Of a DNA stretch of 64,000 bases, positions 1 to 13,812 are shown piece by piece. The position numbers and the translations under genes are program-made. Position 1 is the first letter of the stretch. Every line of letters begins with the position of its first letter. The notes under the pieces were generated by a model, which was not told the origin of the DNA, did not search any database, and was given only the letters and a program-made list of their open reading frames with translations. The stretch is from Strongylocentrotus purpuratus (taxonomy: Eukaryota; Echinodermata; Echinoidea; Camarodonta; Strongylocentrotidae), in NCBI RefSeq assembly GCF_000002235.5, contig NW_022145521.1, positions 124,001-188,000 on the forward strand. Direction: 5' to 3'.

Positions 1-747
1 TAAGAGTCACAGTATCTGACGCACATAACTTCAGGATAAACGGAGAGATAAAAGTATGCAGAGGTGTAATGGAATGATTGGTTTCTTTTAGGAGAGGGTT
101 AGCAGATTATATTCGACCTAAATTGAGATCATGCACGAATCCCATAAGTGCTTACAGGGAGGTACATGTACACATACATGTATATCTGTACATGACGAGT
201 GCTAAAAATGGCTTTCACACACTCAACAAAAAAACGGCTATTGAATAGAGAGACAAAGCAATTTATTTTGATACACAATCAAGTCCACTTACTAGTACAC
301 TCCAAATCCAATTCAAGATATATGAGGCAGTCCACAAGCCATAGATGTAATGATACTCAGCACTGTCAGCAGACGGAAAATGCTTACAGTTGATATGCAC
401 CCACACCAATGATATTTTTAGGCTGCAATTGCTGGTGAAGCTCGATCTTGCCAATTCCGTCGGCTCCCAGGTAAAGTACAGATATGCATTGAAGCCAGAG
501 AGGCATTAGAATTATATTTATATATCCATTTTGATGACATCCACTAATCTCAAGGCATGACTATTTATTGAAATCTGATAAATTGCCCCCGGAGCATGAT
601 GAAGTCGTAGAAAATGGTGGCAAAGTACCCTGAAAATAGGGTGCAGCCCGAAAAAAGGCACTCCCCCAAAGCAGTATCCAGAATTAATACCCCATCTCAG
701 GGGTTATTGTTCTTACAAGATTTGCAGCACATAAGAATGTTTACAAC

Positions 748-752
<5 letters not shown>

Positions 753-790
<38 letters not shown>
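753..790. repeat. (GA)n microsatellite
   Basis: An uninterrupted GA run of about 38 bases. Confidence 0.95.
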
Positions 791-793
<3 letters not shown>

Positions 794-1594
794 CTATAAA
801 TCAGTGCCCATCTTAATACTCCACCCCTTTCCAGAGAGCAGCGGGGCTATCATCTCCCGGACAGAATATTTCTCTTGACATGCACGCTCACCAGCTCTGG
901 AGAAGCTCTGGAGAAGAAATAGAGCAGCAGGGGCTCCACCCGGCTTCAGGGCACGTCGGTGCAGTCTGGATTTATTGAAGCACTTTTAATAAGGCGATCC
1001 ACCGGTGAACAGTGACTTGGAACTGTATTTCCAGGAAGCCTGTCAGGATAATTGTCTACTTTCAAAGCAAAAATGTAACACCTGAACTGGGGTCCTATTT
1101 TTATCAGGTATACGCCCCAGTTACATACAGCAACAGCACACGGGATATTGCCATAACTGCTCGAGGCCAAATAATAATTTCATTAAATACTTAACCATAT
1201 CTTTGTTAATTTAGGGAAACTGTATGGCAAAAAACCTTCATCGGCTCAAAGGGGATCATGGGGCAAAACACCCTTTAAAGTTGTGATCTTTTAGCTGGAT
1301 CTTTTTTGGTGATTAATTATATACATGTAAGTCTTTTGTTGCTCCTTTTGTTGCATCCTCCTGACGTTCCTCCTCAACACCCTTCATTATATTTTATTTA
1401 GAAGAAATGATCTTAAAACAGACATAAATATCCTGTAGTTATCTTCAAACTATTTCAACTTTCACTTGTTATGACTTCATTCTTTGTCTCTAAATTCCCT
1501 GTTTTTTCCTCTTTTTTTCCTACTTCTGTCTCTCTCTATTTCTATATCGATTTCTCTTTTTCTTCATGATGCACCCCATTGATGTCTTTTTTAG

Positions 1595-1596
<2 letters not shown>

Positions 1597-1632
<36 letters not shown>

Positions 1633-1705
1633 CCACTTCTTTCTAGCTTTCTCTCAACACCCCCTCTCTCTATCTCTCTCTCTCCCTTTGTCTCTTTCTC
1701 TCTTC
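1597..1705. repeat. (CT)n microsatellite, interrupted
   Basis: CT/TCTC runs with short interruptions; the minus-strand frame across it encodes only Arg/Glu repeats. Confidence 0.9.
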
Positions 1706-3236
1706 CTCTAGCACCTTTTCAAGAGCTCTAAATGAAAAGGCCGAGTCACTGGGTGAGAACTGGAGGCAAGCCCGGTCGAAAAGTGAGAACTCGAGGCAAT
1801 CGCAATCATAAATAAGATCAATATCTGAAACACTTGTAATTTTCCTGGAAAATTGTAAACTGTTTATGCTTTGTGTCCATTTCCCCTCGGAGCATATAAT
1901 AACCAGCAATTCCAGTGATGACATATTTGTATGGAATGAATAGAAAATGGATGCAGAGACCCAGCTTTGAGGTTACACTCCATTGTTAAAAATGGTTCCA
2001 GGTAACAATACGTTCAAAAAGAAAACTTGGAAGAGGCTGGCGGGTTTTCTACTTCAGTGCATACAGAAATTAATTTCAACTTCATCACAAAAGAGTCAAT
2101 GAACAATTATCCTAGTCTTCCCTATTTTTCAGTACAAAGTCTTCTTTGGTAAGAAGTTAAAGCACAGACACAGTTGTGCTTGCAGTTACATGTAGGCTAG
2201 CTTTTGGAAAAACAAGCTTTCAAACTTGGTTTTCTGACATTTCTAGTTATTAAATATACATTGTAATGCTATTTCAATTGTTATCACATGACGAGTTTTA
2301 CCTACTTCCTAGGAATGTTCTCAATACCTATATGAAATCTAGATGATAGTCGGGATAGTAGAAAAATAAGCAGAACCAGAAAGCGATATCACAAATATAT
2401 TATTATTGGTTGCTAGATGAATTAAGCACCTGCTTAGAATTGCTAGTATCTTGCGTTTTATCAACAAATAATGAATAAAATATCTTTTATTTGGGGGGGG
2501 GGGGAGGGGTACCAGAAAAGGGAGGGCATGAATTTTCTCTTGTTTATGTATGAAACTGAAAGGGCCTTTAAACTTTAGAGTCAAATAAAAAAAAAAAAAC
2601 TGAATTGACCTCATATGCACTAGCACGCAGATGGGCACTAGAACCCATGTGGTTTTTGATGTTCATAATTAGTCTGTTATTCATCCAATTTTGACCTCCA
2701 GATATTCATCACAAGCACAAAATTCTTTGAGCGTACTGCTGACGAGTTCAAAATGTGCAGTGCCTATGCCAATAGGAAATTACATACAAGGACATGTAGA
2801 TTCTATGTACCGTTCTAATAATAGGACCATGTACATTGATAATGGCAGTGTAAAAAATAATTTTCTGTTTGCACGAGCCCTAATAGGATATGGTGTTGTA
2901 CAATTGCAAGTGTTTCATAGTGATATAGTTCCCTTTCAATTTACTAGCAGACTTTAATAATTAGGGCCTACATGTAGTGTACATACAAACAAATAAAGGG
3001 CATCTTAGCCTTAGGGCTTTCCATCAAGATTTCTATGTTTAATAGGAAAGTGCAGTAGTATTGGGTTTATTTTATGTCTAGTAACAACATGATGGAAAAG
3101 CACATATTAAACACAGTGTTATCTATAGGAAAAGTAGCACTGATTCAGTACAAGAAATTATCAATGATTCTGTTGATTTCTCAGCTTTTATTTACAACTC
3201 AGAAAAAAAAGTCAGAAATAACTGCAATATGTCATA

Positions 3237-3666
3237 CCGTAAATCTCCGTGTATAAGGCGCACTTTTTTGCCGCCGAAAAAATTTGAAAGTCGGGGGTGC
3301 GTCTTATAAACAGGTACAGGTTTTTTTTTTTAGTTTCGATTTATGGCGCTATGTCTGGCAATGTCGCATATGTTTTCTATAACAAATGGTGTACCACAAG
3401 GTTCTATCCTAGGTACTCCATTATTAGAAAGATAGAGGATGCTATTCATATCATGCATGACTATTGATGTTTGGCATAGAACACAGTGCTTCTACTAGGT
3501 GATGTGAAGAGGCTGGTGTGGGACACTTGGTATCATGAAGCCTTAGACTGTTGTTACTATTATTTGTGACAAGTTCACAACTTCTACTGCACCTCGATGT
3601 AAAATGAAGGTCCTTCCCCGCGTGGGTTTTCGGCAACAAAACAACAACAACAACAAAACAAAAAAC

Positions 3667-3714
<48 letters not shown>

Positions 3715-3786
3715 CCCTTCTTCTTTTTTCCCCAAAATAGGGGTGCGCCTTATACACAGGTGCGCCTTATACACGGAGATTTACGG
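3237..3786. mobile_element. TA-flanked inverted-repeat element (MITE, Tc1/mariner-like by target site)
   Basis: The left end CCGTAAATCTCCGTGTATAA and the right end, its complement TTATACACGGAGATTTACGG, form terminal inverted repeats of about 27 bases, each flanked by TA. The right end carries a second subterminal GTGCGCCTTATACACAGG motif. Inside is a 46-base T homopolymer at 3669-3714. No transposase frame is seen, so it is non-autonomous. The TA duplication suggests Tc1/mariner or another TA-targeting group. Confidence 0.8.
3669..3714. repeat. Poly(T) homopolymer
   Basis: About 46 consecutive T inside the inverted-repeat element; length is likely variable or an assembly estimate. Confidence 0.9.
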
Positions 3787-5699
3787 TATGTATCCAAGCT
3801 CTTCATCAAATAAGAATAAAAAACAAAAGAACATACTGTAACAATTTGGGGCACTAAAAACCAAGCACTTAGCAATACTTCAGTATATTGGCTTGGGTGA
3901 TTAATTTTAATGAGTAATTTGATCTGGTTATATTTCTGATTCAGAACTTGTGTTTCTGTTTCTATCCAATTTGCTAGCCACCATCATTTATGTGCTTATC
4001 ATTTTCTGCATAACTGAGCAATGCGTATATCAATATGTTTATTTGGTGGGACACCCCGCCCCTCACCCCGCCCCTCCATTAAAAAAGGGGGACATCTCTA
4101 CAAAACACCAACTAAAATAAGCATGGGCACAAAATATCACTTTCATCCACTGTCCTCTCTGGCAGGGCCTCGTTTTCTTTGAGAAGCAATAAAACACAGA
4201 AACTGAAAGCGCATATTTGCAATTCACCATCCCAGATTCATATTTCTATCCTGCACCTGATAGGAGCACCATCCCTGATCGTCCGTTCAGGAATGAGAAA
4301 GTTATGCCAACCCATGTCCATGCCGCACCTCTAACCACGCACAGGACATGGAAACCCATGCACGGGACCCATTCGAAATGCAGTGTCATGTGTATGGGCA
4401 GTGGAAGAGGAAGAAAGCGATTAGTTGATTTAGAGAATATCACAGCTCAGATGTTGGCAGTGATTTAATCACTTTTGGACGTCCTATTTCCTATACATTT
4501 TGCTCTCAGCTAAAGAATGGACATGGGTTGAATTGACAGGTAGCTAGCCTACAAAGTTGTGTGTACATGTACACATGTACATGATGTATGTTTAAGCTGA
4601 ATTGTTATCAATTTAAGGGCTAAAATAAACTGTATGTACATGTATCCCCATCAAGTGTACAAACACTGTAGCAAATCTATTGTTTCAATAAAGTCTTTAT
4701 TTACTGAAAGAAAGAAAAAAGACAGAAAGGGGCACATGTAAAGTACTGTATATCCACCTCACAAACTTTCAGCGAATTTAGCATAATATGATTTGCAGAC
4801 GTATTTGAATGATAGTTTAAACAAAGAAAATGAAATTTATAAGCTCTATGTCCTGAGGTTCTAGTTATTAATCACTTTGTTAATACTGTATGCAGAATCT
4901 ACGAAATTTGAAGGTCTAAATGACAATTAAGCATTTCCATGAATTTGGCAAGGGTTTGTACATTTGCAAAAGAATTGTCATGATTTACGCCAAATTATGA
5001 TGATAATGAAACAAATATCACTTCCACCTGTACATATGAAACAAAGTCCAAGGGAAATACTCAAAATGCTTGTACAAGTAACTTCCTCTTGTTATAAAAC
5101 CATACAAGAGTATTTATAGGATAATATACATGTACTTCTACGCACACAATGTACATTAAATGTTTAGACAGATCATGGGAGGGTGAATGTACTTTTTTCT
5201 CACTTTCATTTCCCTGAACTTTATTTCAACATGATCAGTAATAAGGATAATAAGCATACATGTAATAGATAACATAAGCCTTGTGCATACAGTGTACTGC
5301 ATACACACTGTAAAAAGTTTGATATGGACCCCCTTCTATAAATTGGAGCCTGATTATGGACAAGCATTTAGCATGTACAAACTTTTCTTTACTAAACTGC
5401 ACTTCTAATTTAATCAAAGGGCCTTCATTTAAAAGAAAATTGAGGGTTGGATTACAAATGAACATTATACATGTACATGTTCTTTGCAATTTGAAGCTTT
5501 GCAATGGAACAGTCTAACCTTCATTAATAGTAATTAGCTAACTAGAGGTCTAGGGGATTTAGAAATAAGGGTCTGACCACAATCTGAGCTGAAGGATAAA
5601 CATGGCATTGTTGGTCAAATTCATTCAAGGTCTGATGTGTCTTTATGTATGCCTCAATGATTTCAAAAGAACCATAAGCAGGTAAACACATGTATTGTA

Positions 5700-5920
5700 C
5701 ATAGGGACATGTACTGTAGGCATGTGGACTTGCTTGTTGCACATACATGTACATGTACACTGTACATGTGGAATGTACAAGTACAGTACGCTGTAGGTCC
5801 CTACATGTATGGGACAAAGTTTTACAGTGTAAGAATGCAAACGTGTATAAAATTGTATACAACTATATTGATACATGTACTGTATGTAGTTAGGTGTACA
5901 TGTACATGTACATGTATACA
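5700..5920. repeat. Cluster of TACATGTA/GTACATGTAC palindromes
   Basis: Many overlapping ACATGTAC units occur within about 220 bases. The same palindrome recurs at 171-196, 6055-6075, 6295-6325, 10195-10212, 29041-29060, 58040-58052, 60775-60785, 62150-62162, 62820-62836 and 63378-63408. Confidence 0.8.
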
Positions 5921-5964
5921 AAGCTCTTGCCAGTCATGGGAACAACTTACCCTAAAATTGTTAT

Positions 5965-6055
5965 AATGTAGGCAGCGCCAGGAGCGTCACAACGTGACCG
6001 ACATGTGCGCTATATAAGAAGGCAAAGAAGCCATCATTATTATTATTATTATTAC
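5965..6055 (+). mobile_element. SINE 3' fragment
   Basis: GGAGCGTCACAACGTGACCG, then GTGCGCTATATAA and an (ATT)n tail, match the tail of the fuller SINE at 40560-40755. Confidence 0.5.
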
Positions 6056-9000
6056 ATGTGCATGTACATGTATATAACATGCAAGTCCATGTTGTACTGT
6101 GAATGTCAGAGTACATGTATCTCAAGTACATACTAAATGTCTTGACCATATTAATATGGACACTGATATGCAACATTAAATTCAAACGTTTTTTCAAGGT
6201 TTCTGGCAATATATTTGCAAAAAATGAAGAAGATCTACAAGTATATCGGACAATAATGGACACAAGTAAAACTTCTCAATTCAAAGAGATCACATACATG
6301 TACATACTTGTACGATACATGTACACACAAAAAAAGGGGAATACAATGTGATTCTTGACACATTTTCAGGAACTCGCGAAACGATTCCTTGAGATTCAAT
6401 GAGCTCTAAATGTTCATTATATTAAAGTGATCTCAGCCCTATAATTGTAAAATTTCACCCCTTCTTTGAAACTGGCAAAATCTGGGAATGTTAATATAAA
6501 GGAAGACAATTTAAAGAAAAATATATATCACATTTTATATGACAAGATCAGTTTGCAAAGAGCAATATACATGTATATCTGACAGCTTTGAAATAGGGCC
6601 ATAATTAAAACTGAAAGATAAACCGAACTAAAAACAATTCCCAGTAAGTTGTCCAAAAAAATAGTTATCAATGATATCATCTTCATCTTAAGGATAAATG
6701 ATTGAGGGCATTTTGAAAAAGGAAAAATAGCACTCCGTGTAATTTTATCTGACAGCTTTGAATTGGGAACATAACTTATATATGACACCCTCCCCTTTTC
6801 CACAAATCTACTTAAAATATATAGATAATTGAAGACAATTTTTCCACTTTAGGATAATATATCGCAGGAATTTTGAGAAGACAGAAATGGAGGTCACAAA
6901 GGTGACAATATTGAAGATTGCTTTCAGCTATGATCATATATTATGACCTTCTCCATTTCCACAAAAGTGACAACAAAGGCAAAATTGAAATAACATCACA
7001 CCTGCATTTTCTGAGAAGTTTTTGACAATGTTCTTATATCATTTAGAAATAGGCTTTTGGGTTAACAATATGTCATAAACAAATGTACTACAGTGTTTGT
7101 ACCTGTATAACCACCTTCATAGCAACACCCCCCCCTTGAAACGAAGCCACTCAAGCAACTCATACATGTCTATGATTAAATTAAACCTTGTATGAAAAAA
7201 ACATACAAGTATACAACAACAAAAAGGGACATCACACAAATTACACAATTGATGTAAGTTAAAAAGTGTAATTTCACTTTTGTGCGTTTCATTTCATGTT
7301 TGTTGATGTTCTGGTTTTCTTATTACATCTCAGGAGGACACATAAACACAGGATGACTGAAAATTGTGCAGCAACACTTCACAACAAGAAAAGGGGAAAA
7401 TAAGCAACGTACATGTACATGTAGATTTCTGTGTATTAAAGTGAACAGTACATGTAATGTACATGCAGCATAGCAATTTGAAAGCTCTGAAATATGTTCC
7501 ACAACTGGCTGCTCCTGGGAAGAGAAAGGTCAAATTGGAGGTCAAACTCAGAAGACATTGACCTCCGGAGACTGGGGGCTCTTGCATTCCTTGGCCGACC
7601 TCAATAGAAAGGAACCCAAGGCACATCCATCGCGACCAAGCCAATAACACACATGATCTTCATTGGATCCACGGCTGGAGAATCTGAACTCTGAGTGGGT
7701 CTACATGACATATGCGCAATGTCAAATGTTCCATACTCAGGAGTAAATCAAGCTAATTCATTTCATTTGGGCGAGACTTGCAAAGCTATCTTTCTTTGAA
7801 ACACAAAGACAAAATATAATAAATCATAAAGCAATTAAGCAGCCAACAACAGAGTGTTATTCAGCCATTGTAATTGGGCCCTGTTTACGAGTAAACCTTA
7901 TTTATTTGAAGATTCACTCTACATAGAAGAATGACATTGATATATTTTATAGATGATCTCCTTTTAATAAGGGCGTATACACAAAAACAGAAAGTAATTC
8001 AGCAACAACAACGACGTCAAAAGAGCCCTGAAACCCTACAATGGAGGAATCTGTTGTGCATTAAACTAGAATAAATTGCTCTGAAGGAAATCTTGCCTTT
8101 TCAATACATAATCTCACAAAGAGCTCCAGCGAACGAAAAAGGATTTCTTTACTGCTCTCAATACTAACCGCTAAACATTTTATGAACACATGAACTGTTT
8201 ACATGAATATGTTCTGTGACCCGGACATAAATGCACATGACATATTAACCGGCCTGTCTCATGATGAAATACAAAAGATGGAATGTTTCACAATATTGGA
8301 CAGTTTTGCAAAACCGATACAGAATCACAGATAAAATGACACATAATCAACTTTAGTTGCATACAGTGTGGAAATTATCTCGTAGCTCTTTCTTTATTTG
8401 TTACGTACATGTATCTACTTTGAGAGTTATTTGAAATAATTTTAGGAATTCAATTCTTTCTTGTTTGTTTCATCGTTACCAAAGCTCCTTTTATTTTTCC
8501 TCATAACTTTTGGAGATTTCCGGGGCTAAATTACTCACAATTCCTTTGTATTTTCCCACTGGTTACAACCTGCAAATCATCACTTACAAACAAGAAAAAT
8601 GAGCATCCTTTTGTCCAATTACATGTACACGATCCATACAGTTGAAGACACTATGATAAATCCGATCATTTAAACAAAAAATGACACAATCAAACATAGG
8701 CCCTGGCAGCATTTATTTTTTAATTTAATATTAGAAACTTCACATGAAGAGGAACAAACATTCGCACCAGGGGTAAAATTATTTCACACCAGTTACCCCA
8801 TGAGATTCCGTCCCGTCCCCTCTGTTATGCTATGATGAATATATCAAGATTCCTTCCTTGTGAAACTTTGACAACGACGAGAACAAAAGTGAGGTTCACA
8901 CTGTAACAATCTCGTTAATTTAAGGTTTAGGGCAGGCCATGGTTTTAAACTTCTAAGTTATCTCGCAGTTAGGGATTGTGTGGATGCACTCATGGTTGTG

Positions 9001-10426
9001 AATATGAAACTTCAAGTTTACTGTCTTAGTTATAAACCATGAGTGATCATTACATAAGCATAATACCGGTAAGTTGATGAATATTAATAACTGTAGTACG
9101 AGCAGCGGGGATCAACACTCGAAGTTACTGTATGTGTTGTGTGGATGCAATTAACTATGAGGATAACAGTTAATAGTAGTTTAAAGCTTGTACTTTAATA
9201 AAAATGACTACTAGTACTACTACATGTAGTACATGTACCAGGCTTGTAGTTTAAAACTTTGCAAACTCGTTTTTTTCAATTCTACATGTATGTTGACCCT
9301 CATCATGGTTGGTGGATCGTTGTTCATTTCTTTGAGGATCTGATTCCCCCAAAAAGTATACAACTACGACAGTACTGTATGACAGTGTGTAGGCCTATCA
9401 GGCACAGAACGGAAGAGTTTTCTTGGAAGTAAAATATATCCCCAGTATGTCTTGAGTCAATAATAAAGGTGAAAAGGCAATTCTTTACAATACATGTACA
9501 TGAATATTTTCACAATTTGTCATTTTGGGTTAGATAACCCCACAAGATAAACAGAGGTAATTTAGCAGTCTGACCAGAAAACACACTGAAGACAGGATAC
9601 AAGCAAATCTTCAAAACTAAATCTTACATATCAAAATTAGGAATTTTCTCAAACATTGGGTACATGTACTTTCAGCTGGTTTGGAGTAATTTCATTTGAT
9701 CACATTTCATCTTTTCATTTCCTCATTAAAAAACCAACATTGTTTAAACAGCATTGGTATTATCGTTATATCACCAACCTCCATAAATTTGTTTTATTCA
9801 TTCCACAAATAATTTCTGAATTACTGTACCAAGGCCAACAATGCCATTGGAGGTGAAGGTTCTAATTAACTTCCCTTTAATTTATTTGTTCTTTGAAATA
9901 ATATCATTTTAACCCTGATGCTTACACAGCTTTCAATATTCAACCTTCAGATAGAGCAAAAAAATAGCCTAGTTAGGTTGGCGAGTTTCCGGGTTCTGCT
10001 GATATGACCATCAATATTTCCCTTGAACTGTGTATTTTTCTAAGCGAGCGACACTAAGAGCCAATGCTTTTGTTTCTTCCATCATCCCGACACCCCCCTT
10101 CTGCAAATACATTTTAGTTGATACGTTTTTACAAGATTTTACAGATGAAATTAATAGATGTCTTTTTAGTTGATAATTTGTTTAAATGAAATACATGTAC
10201 ATGTACATGTTGTAGATTTTAATTCAAGTTGATGTCGGTAGATTTTTTGGCACAGCACTTTGCAGTCTTTCCACAATATCCCACATGTATTCTTTTCTTG
10301 ACAGAAATATTAACCTAAATTGAAAGGAAGCTTGGTAGACACTTCTCCACTTTAAGAAAAATCTCTTTACAATTTGTAGTGACTTTATCAATTGATGCCA
10401 TTACCAAATGCTTCAGTTGGCATTCC

Positions 10427-10450
10427 GTCACACGTTACGTCACACGTTAC
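10427..10450. promoter_or_regulatory. Tandem GTCACACGTTAC pair
   Basis: A perfect 12-base unit is repeated twice; the junction forms TTACGTCAC, a CREB/ATF-type site, overlapping CACGTT boxes. No nearby gene is recognised, so function is unknown. Confidence 0.3.
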
Positions 10451-11414
10451 ATCAACAAAATTAACTGCTTTCTAAACTACCGAACTAAACTACATGTAGG
10501 CCTACATCGACTTTACTCATTTCTTTAGCCATAAAAGGAAACAACAATGATACAAAATCATAATTATATATTCACTGGCACATATTCAGTCTGTGTTTTC
10601 TTTCGTAGACAAAGTTTAAAATGTAACATGATCAAACTTTCACAAACACCATTTCTCAGTCTCACATTGAAAGTCAAAATTAACTTTGCCCCTCTACTAC
10701 AGATTGACTGAAGTAACTTAGGGAAGTTAAGACAAGTAAGACTGACCGGTCATGTTATCAATTATTTAAGGTGGACTCTCATATTGACATGCCATGGTCA
10801 TTTTCTTAACCCACAGAAAGGAAGTGACCACAACAACACACAACCACATAGAGGTCTACATACACAGGCCAGTACCGTCCCGTAACACAGGCTTGAACAC
10901 CGCTCTGTGTCCCCGTACCTTTCACACGTACCGTACACGACAATACAATAGTACATGTAAATAATACAGCGCACTCTTATTTTTGAAACACATTTTTCGA
11001 TTGCATTTTCGGATAGAAACAATACAGAACAGCATAAATAAACGATAACAAACGAATATAATAGTTGTTAATTATATATATATTGATAAATTATACGTAC
11101 CTAGACACCAAAATCATTAAAAATCCTATATATTCGGGCCCATGTCAGTGAGTTCTCCTGCATCAAAGGTCGGGTTGATCTTGGAAAATAAAGTGTATTC
11201 TCAGAATATAGACCATTATGGTCGAATTCATTCAAAATAGGGGTGTGTTTCGAATGACTTTGTATCATAATCCTAGATTTGGATATGTAGTCAGAAATAT
11301 CAATCAATTAAATACCAATATATTTTATTAACGTAAAATTCTCTTTTTGCTTCACAGCTTGAAATATCGAAACACCTCTAAAACAGATAGCATAAATTAT
11401 TTTACCCTTTTTAT

Positions 11415-11438
11415 ATAATGAATCATTCCATGACGTCA
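11415..11438 (-). promoter_or_regulatory. Candidate core promoter: CRE plus TATA box
   Basis: Read on the minus strand, a perfect CRE (TGACGTCA) is followed after a short spacer by TATATAAAAAGG, the usual order for a cAMP-responsive promoter. A minus transcript would start near 11390, and a donor-like TCTAG/GTACGT lies at 11100. No coding exon of such a gene is recognised. The site could be fortuitous in AT-rich DNA. Confidence 0.3.
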
Positions 11439-13699
11439 CGCACTAAGTGATTGCTCTCGCTCTCATGTCAAGGCGACTACACTACATTGCATTCAATGAG
11501 AGGCATTGCAGTGCTAAGCATATGAACCACGACGAGCGATTTCAAGTTGAAGTCCAAGTTGATTTAGTTCACTTACTCACTACTCATTCGGTAGTCATTT
11601 TTAATCGCCCATAATACATCTGACTGCTTGAAATTCGCGTATTACATTTGAAATCTTATCAAATTCGTAACCAAGTGACTCTCAAGTCTAGATCAGATTA
11701 AGAAAACGATTATGATATAAAATTTAAAAAAATATATTTTATGATCCCTCAATTTGTTATACCACGGCCCACGTGCGCAGCATTGCCCGGCATTATGTTC
11801 ATCATTGATTGACTTGTTTTTTTTCTTCATGTGACAATTGATTTTCTTCTGTTTCTTCCCATCAAAGACCACGACTCGATGGTTGTCACGTCACCAAGTC
11901 ATTACTTAATCGCTGTTGTGATAGCATAGAAGGAGATTATTATTCTGTTGAAAATTCTGCCTTCAATTGCTGCCTAAGAACCTTTAGTGTTTCTTCAGTT
12001 GTAAGATATTCTATTTTTACTGTATTTTTATAACATATAGCTTTGTAACATTTATATATATTTCTTCCATGCCCCAGGTTGGACCGTTTAAGAAATAGAA
12101 CAAACATCGAACATCAAACATGTCGAGAAGGAGTCCTCGTTGGACAACATTTAATATCATCAGTTTTCGATCTTTATTTTTAAAATCTTTCTTTCTTTCT
12201 TTCTTTCTTCTATCTTTCTCATCCTTAGGCCTATATATTTAATAAAAACGTAATACAAATTATAACATCTCCTTTTATTTTTTTCATTTCGATACGGTGT
12301 TTCAAAATAACAGGCATTCAGCCGCAAAGCTGTTTCTTCAGCAAGTCTGAATACAATACAAAATAAAACAACATTATAAAAATAAAATAACATCAGATTC
12401 AGTAACAATTTTAAAATATTCACAAAGAAATATACAATTAAAACATAAATGGAAGTTATAGGCCTATACAATTGTTAAAAACTTTGTTTCCACTTATTCT
12501 ATAATAACAATAATTAAACTCTCTAAATTAGGGTGGAAAATCACTTTTTCGAGGGGGGGGGGGGTGCCTTGTCATCACTATTTCGTTTTGAATGGAAATC
12601 CACGTTGAAAGAAAGCAATACATTCTCTAAAAAGCCAGAGGGCTTATGCCGCTAAAGAGTAATTCTACCAGCCTACTTCGGAGTGAATTTTATAATAATT
12701 TTGGATAGGATTTATCTCCAGACGAAGAGGCCCCCTTTATGATTCCTTTATTAAACAGTACATTTTCCTGTAAAAATGAATAAGCCTGTGAAATTTGGAT
12801 ATGATATGTAGGCATATACATTCATATGATCTGAAAGCAATTTCCAGATTTTGTCATTCATTAATACTTCGCGAAGGTGTACGATGAAAAACGTTTTCCT
12901 ATAAATCACCTTGGTTCTAGTTTTGAGAAAATCATATTCTGATTGGGAACCATTATAAGATCATTTAGAAGTGAGGTGCGATGTCATTGATGATATTGCA
13001 TATTTCATGTCATTAAGAATTATAACTTTCTTATTAGTTGTACGATTTTCCTCAAACTTTTGTTCTATTCTGTTTGTCTAATTTTCTCCTTTTACTGAAA
13101 GCATATCATTATGGGACCGTACTTGACCTTTTAAGAGAGGGCACTTGCTAATATCAAGTGCGGTAGCGCAGAGTGGTGTCGATGTGAAGGTGAAAGGAAA
13201 TCCTGAGAACTTTGGCATGAAACTATGCTGTCTTGCCATAAGGGTTTGTTCCCGTGTATGGTGTATCCAAAGATATATTGTATCCAATCATTCGTAGTAG
13301 GTCCATGATCCAAGTATTCGGCGGATCCGGTGTACGCTCCCATCCAGCTTGAAGGTCCCGAAAACGACAATGATAATTATCAAACAAAGTTCAGACAAGC
13401 GCCACAATCATAATAGGCCTGCACCCCGACACTTCTGGATAGGTATTGTGTATTCTGCCTGCCCCTCCCCATCCCCCATGTTTAACTGCATGGATATTGG
13501 AATCTTTAAGCCCGTATAGACCCAATAAAGACGGACTAGACAGGAGAGGGCATGGGCTGGAACGTGTTCTTTTAAGATTTAAATACACATAAATGGGTGC
13601 ATTTTAGTTTTTTTAAAGGAATTTTAGGACATTGATCCCGATATAGGATTGCCTAAGTTATAAAGTAAATGAAAATAATCGGTGAATGTTTGCTCCAAA

Positions 13700-13778
13700 G
13701 AGAGAGATAGGGAGAGACTAGAGAGAGAGAGTGTGTGTGTGTGTGTGTGCGTGTGTGTGTGTGTGTTTGTTAGAGTGT

Positions 13779-13811
<33 letters not shown>

Positions 13812-13812
13812 C
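13700..13812. repeat. Compound (GA)n/(GT)n microsatellite
   Basis: GAGA runs flank a GTGTGT run of about 35 bases. Confidence 0.9.

Larger units (their letters stand above)
1..3236. other. No recognised gene; simple repeats
   Basis: Only short incoherent frames on both strands. It holds GA and CT microsatellites, a G tract at 2492-2502, and TACATGTA runs near 165-195. A 12-base direct duplication (AGCTCTGGAGAA) lies near 893-916. A TTTA-rich AT background continues throughout. Confidence 0.6.
3787..11400. other. No recognised gene; TACATGTA-rich then unique DNA
   Basis: No frame here has coding character or a recognised motif. From 4560 to 6330 TACATGTA palindromes are dense. From about 7690 to 9060 the DNA is free of obvious repeats and could hold regulatory sites, but I see no decisive motif. 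A SINE fragment is at 5965-6055. Confidence 0.5.

Noticed and set aside
13078-13588. Minus-strand frames with balanced composition
   Set aside because: No recognised motif, no paired splice sites and overlapping frames of similar length; insufficient to call a gene.
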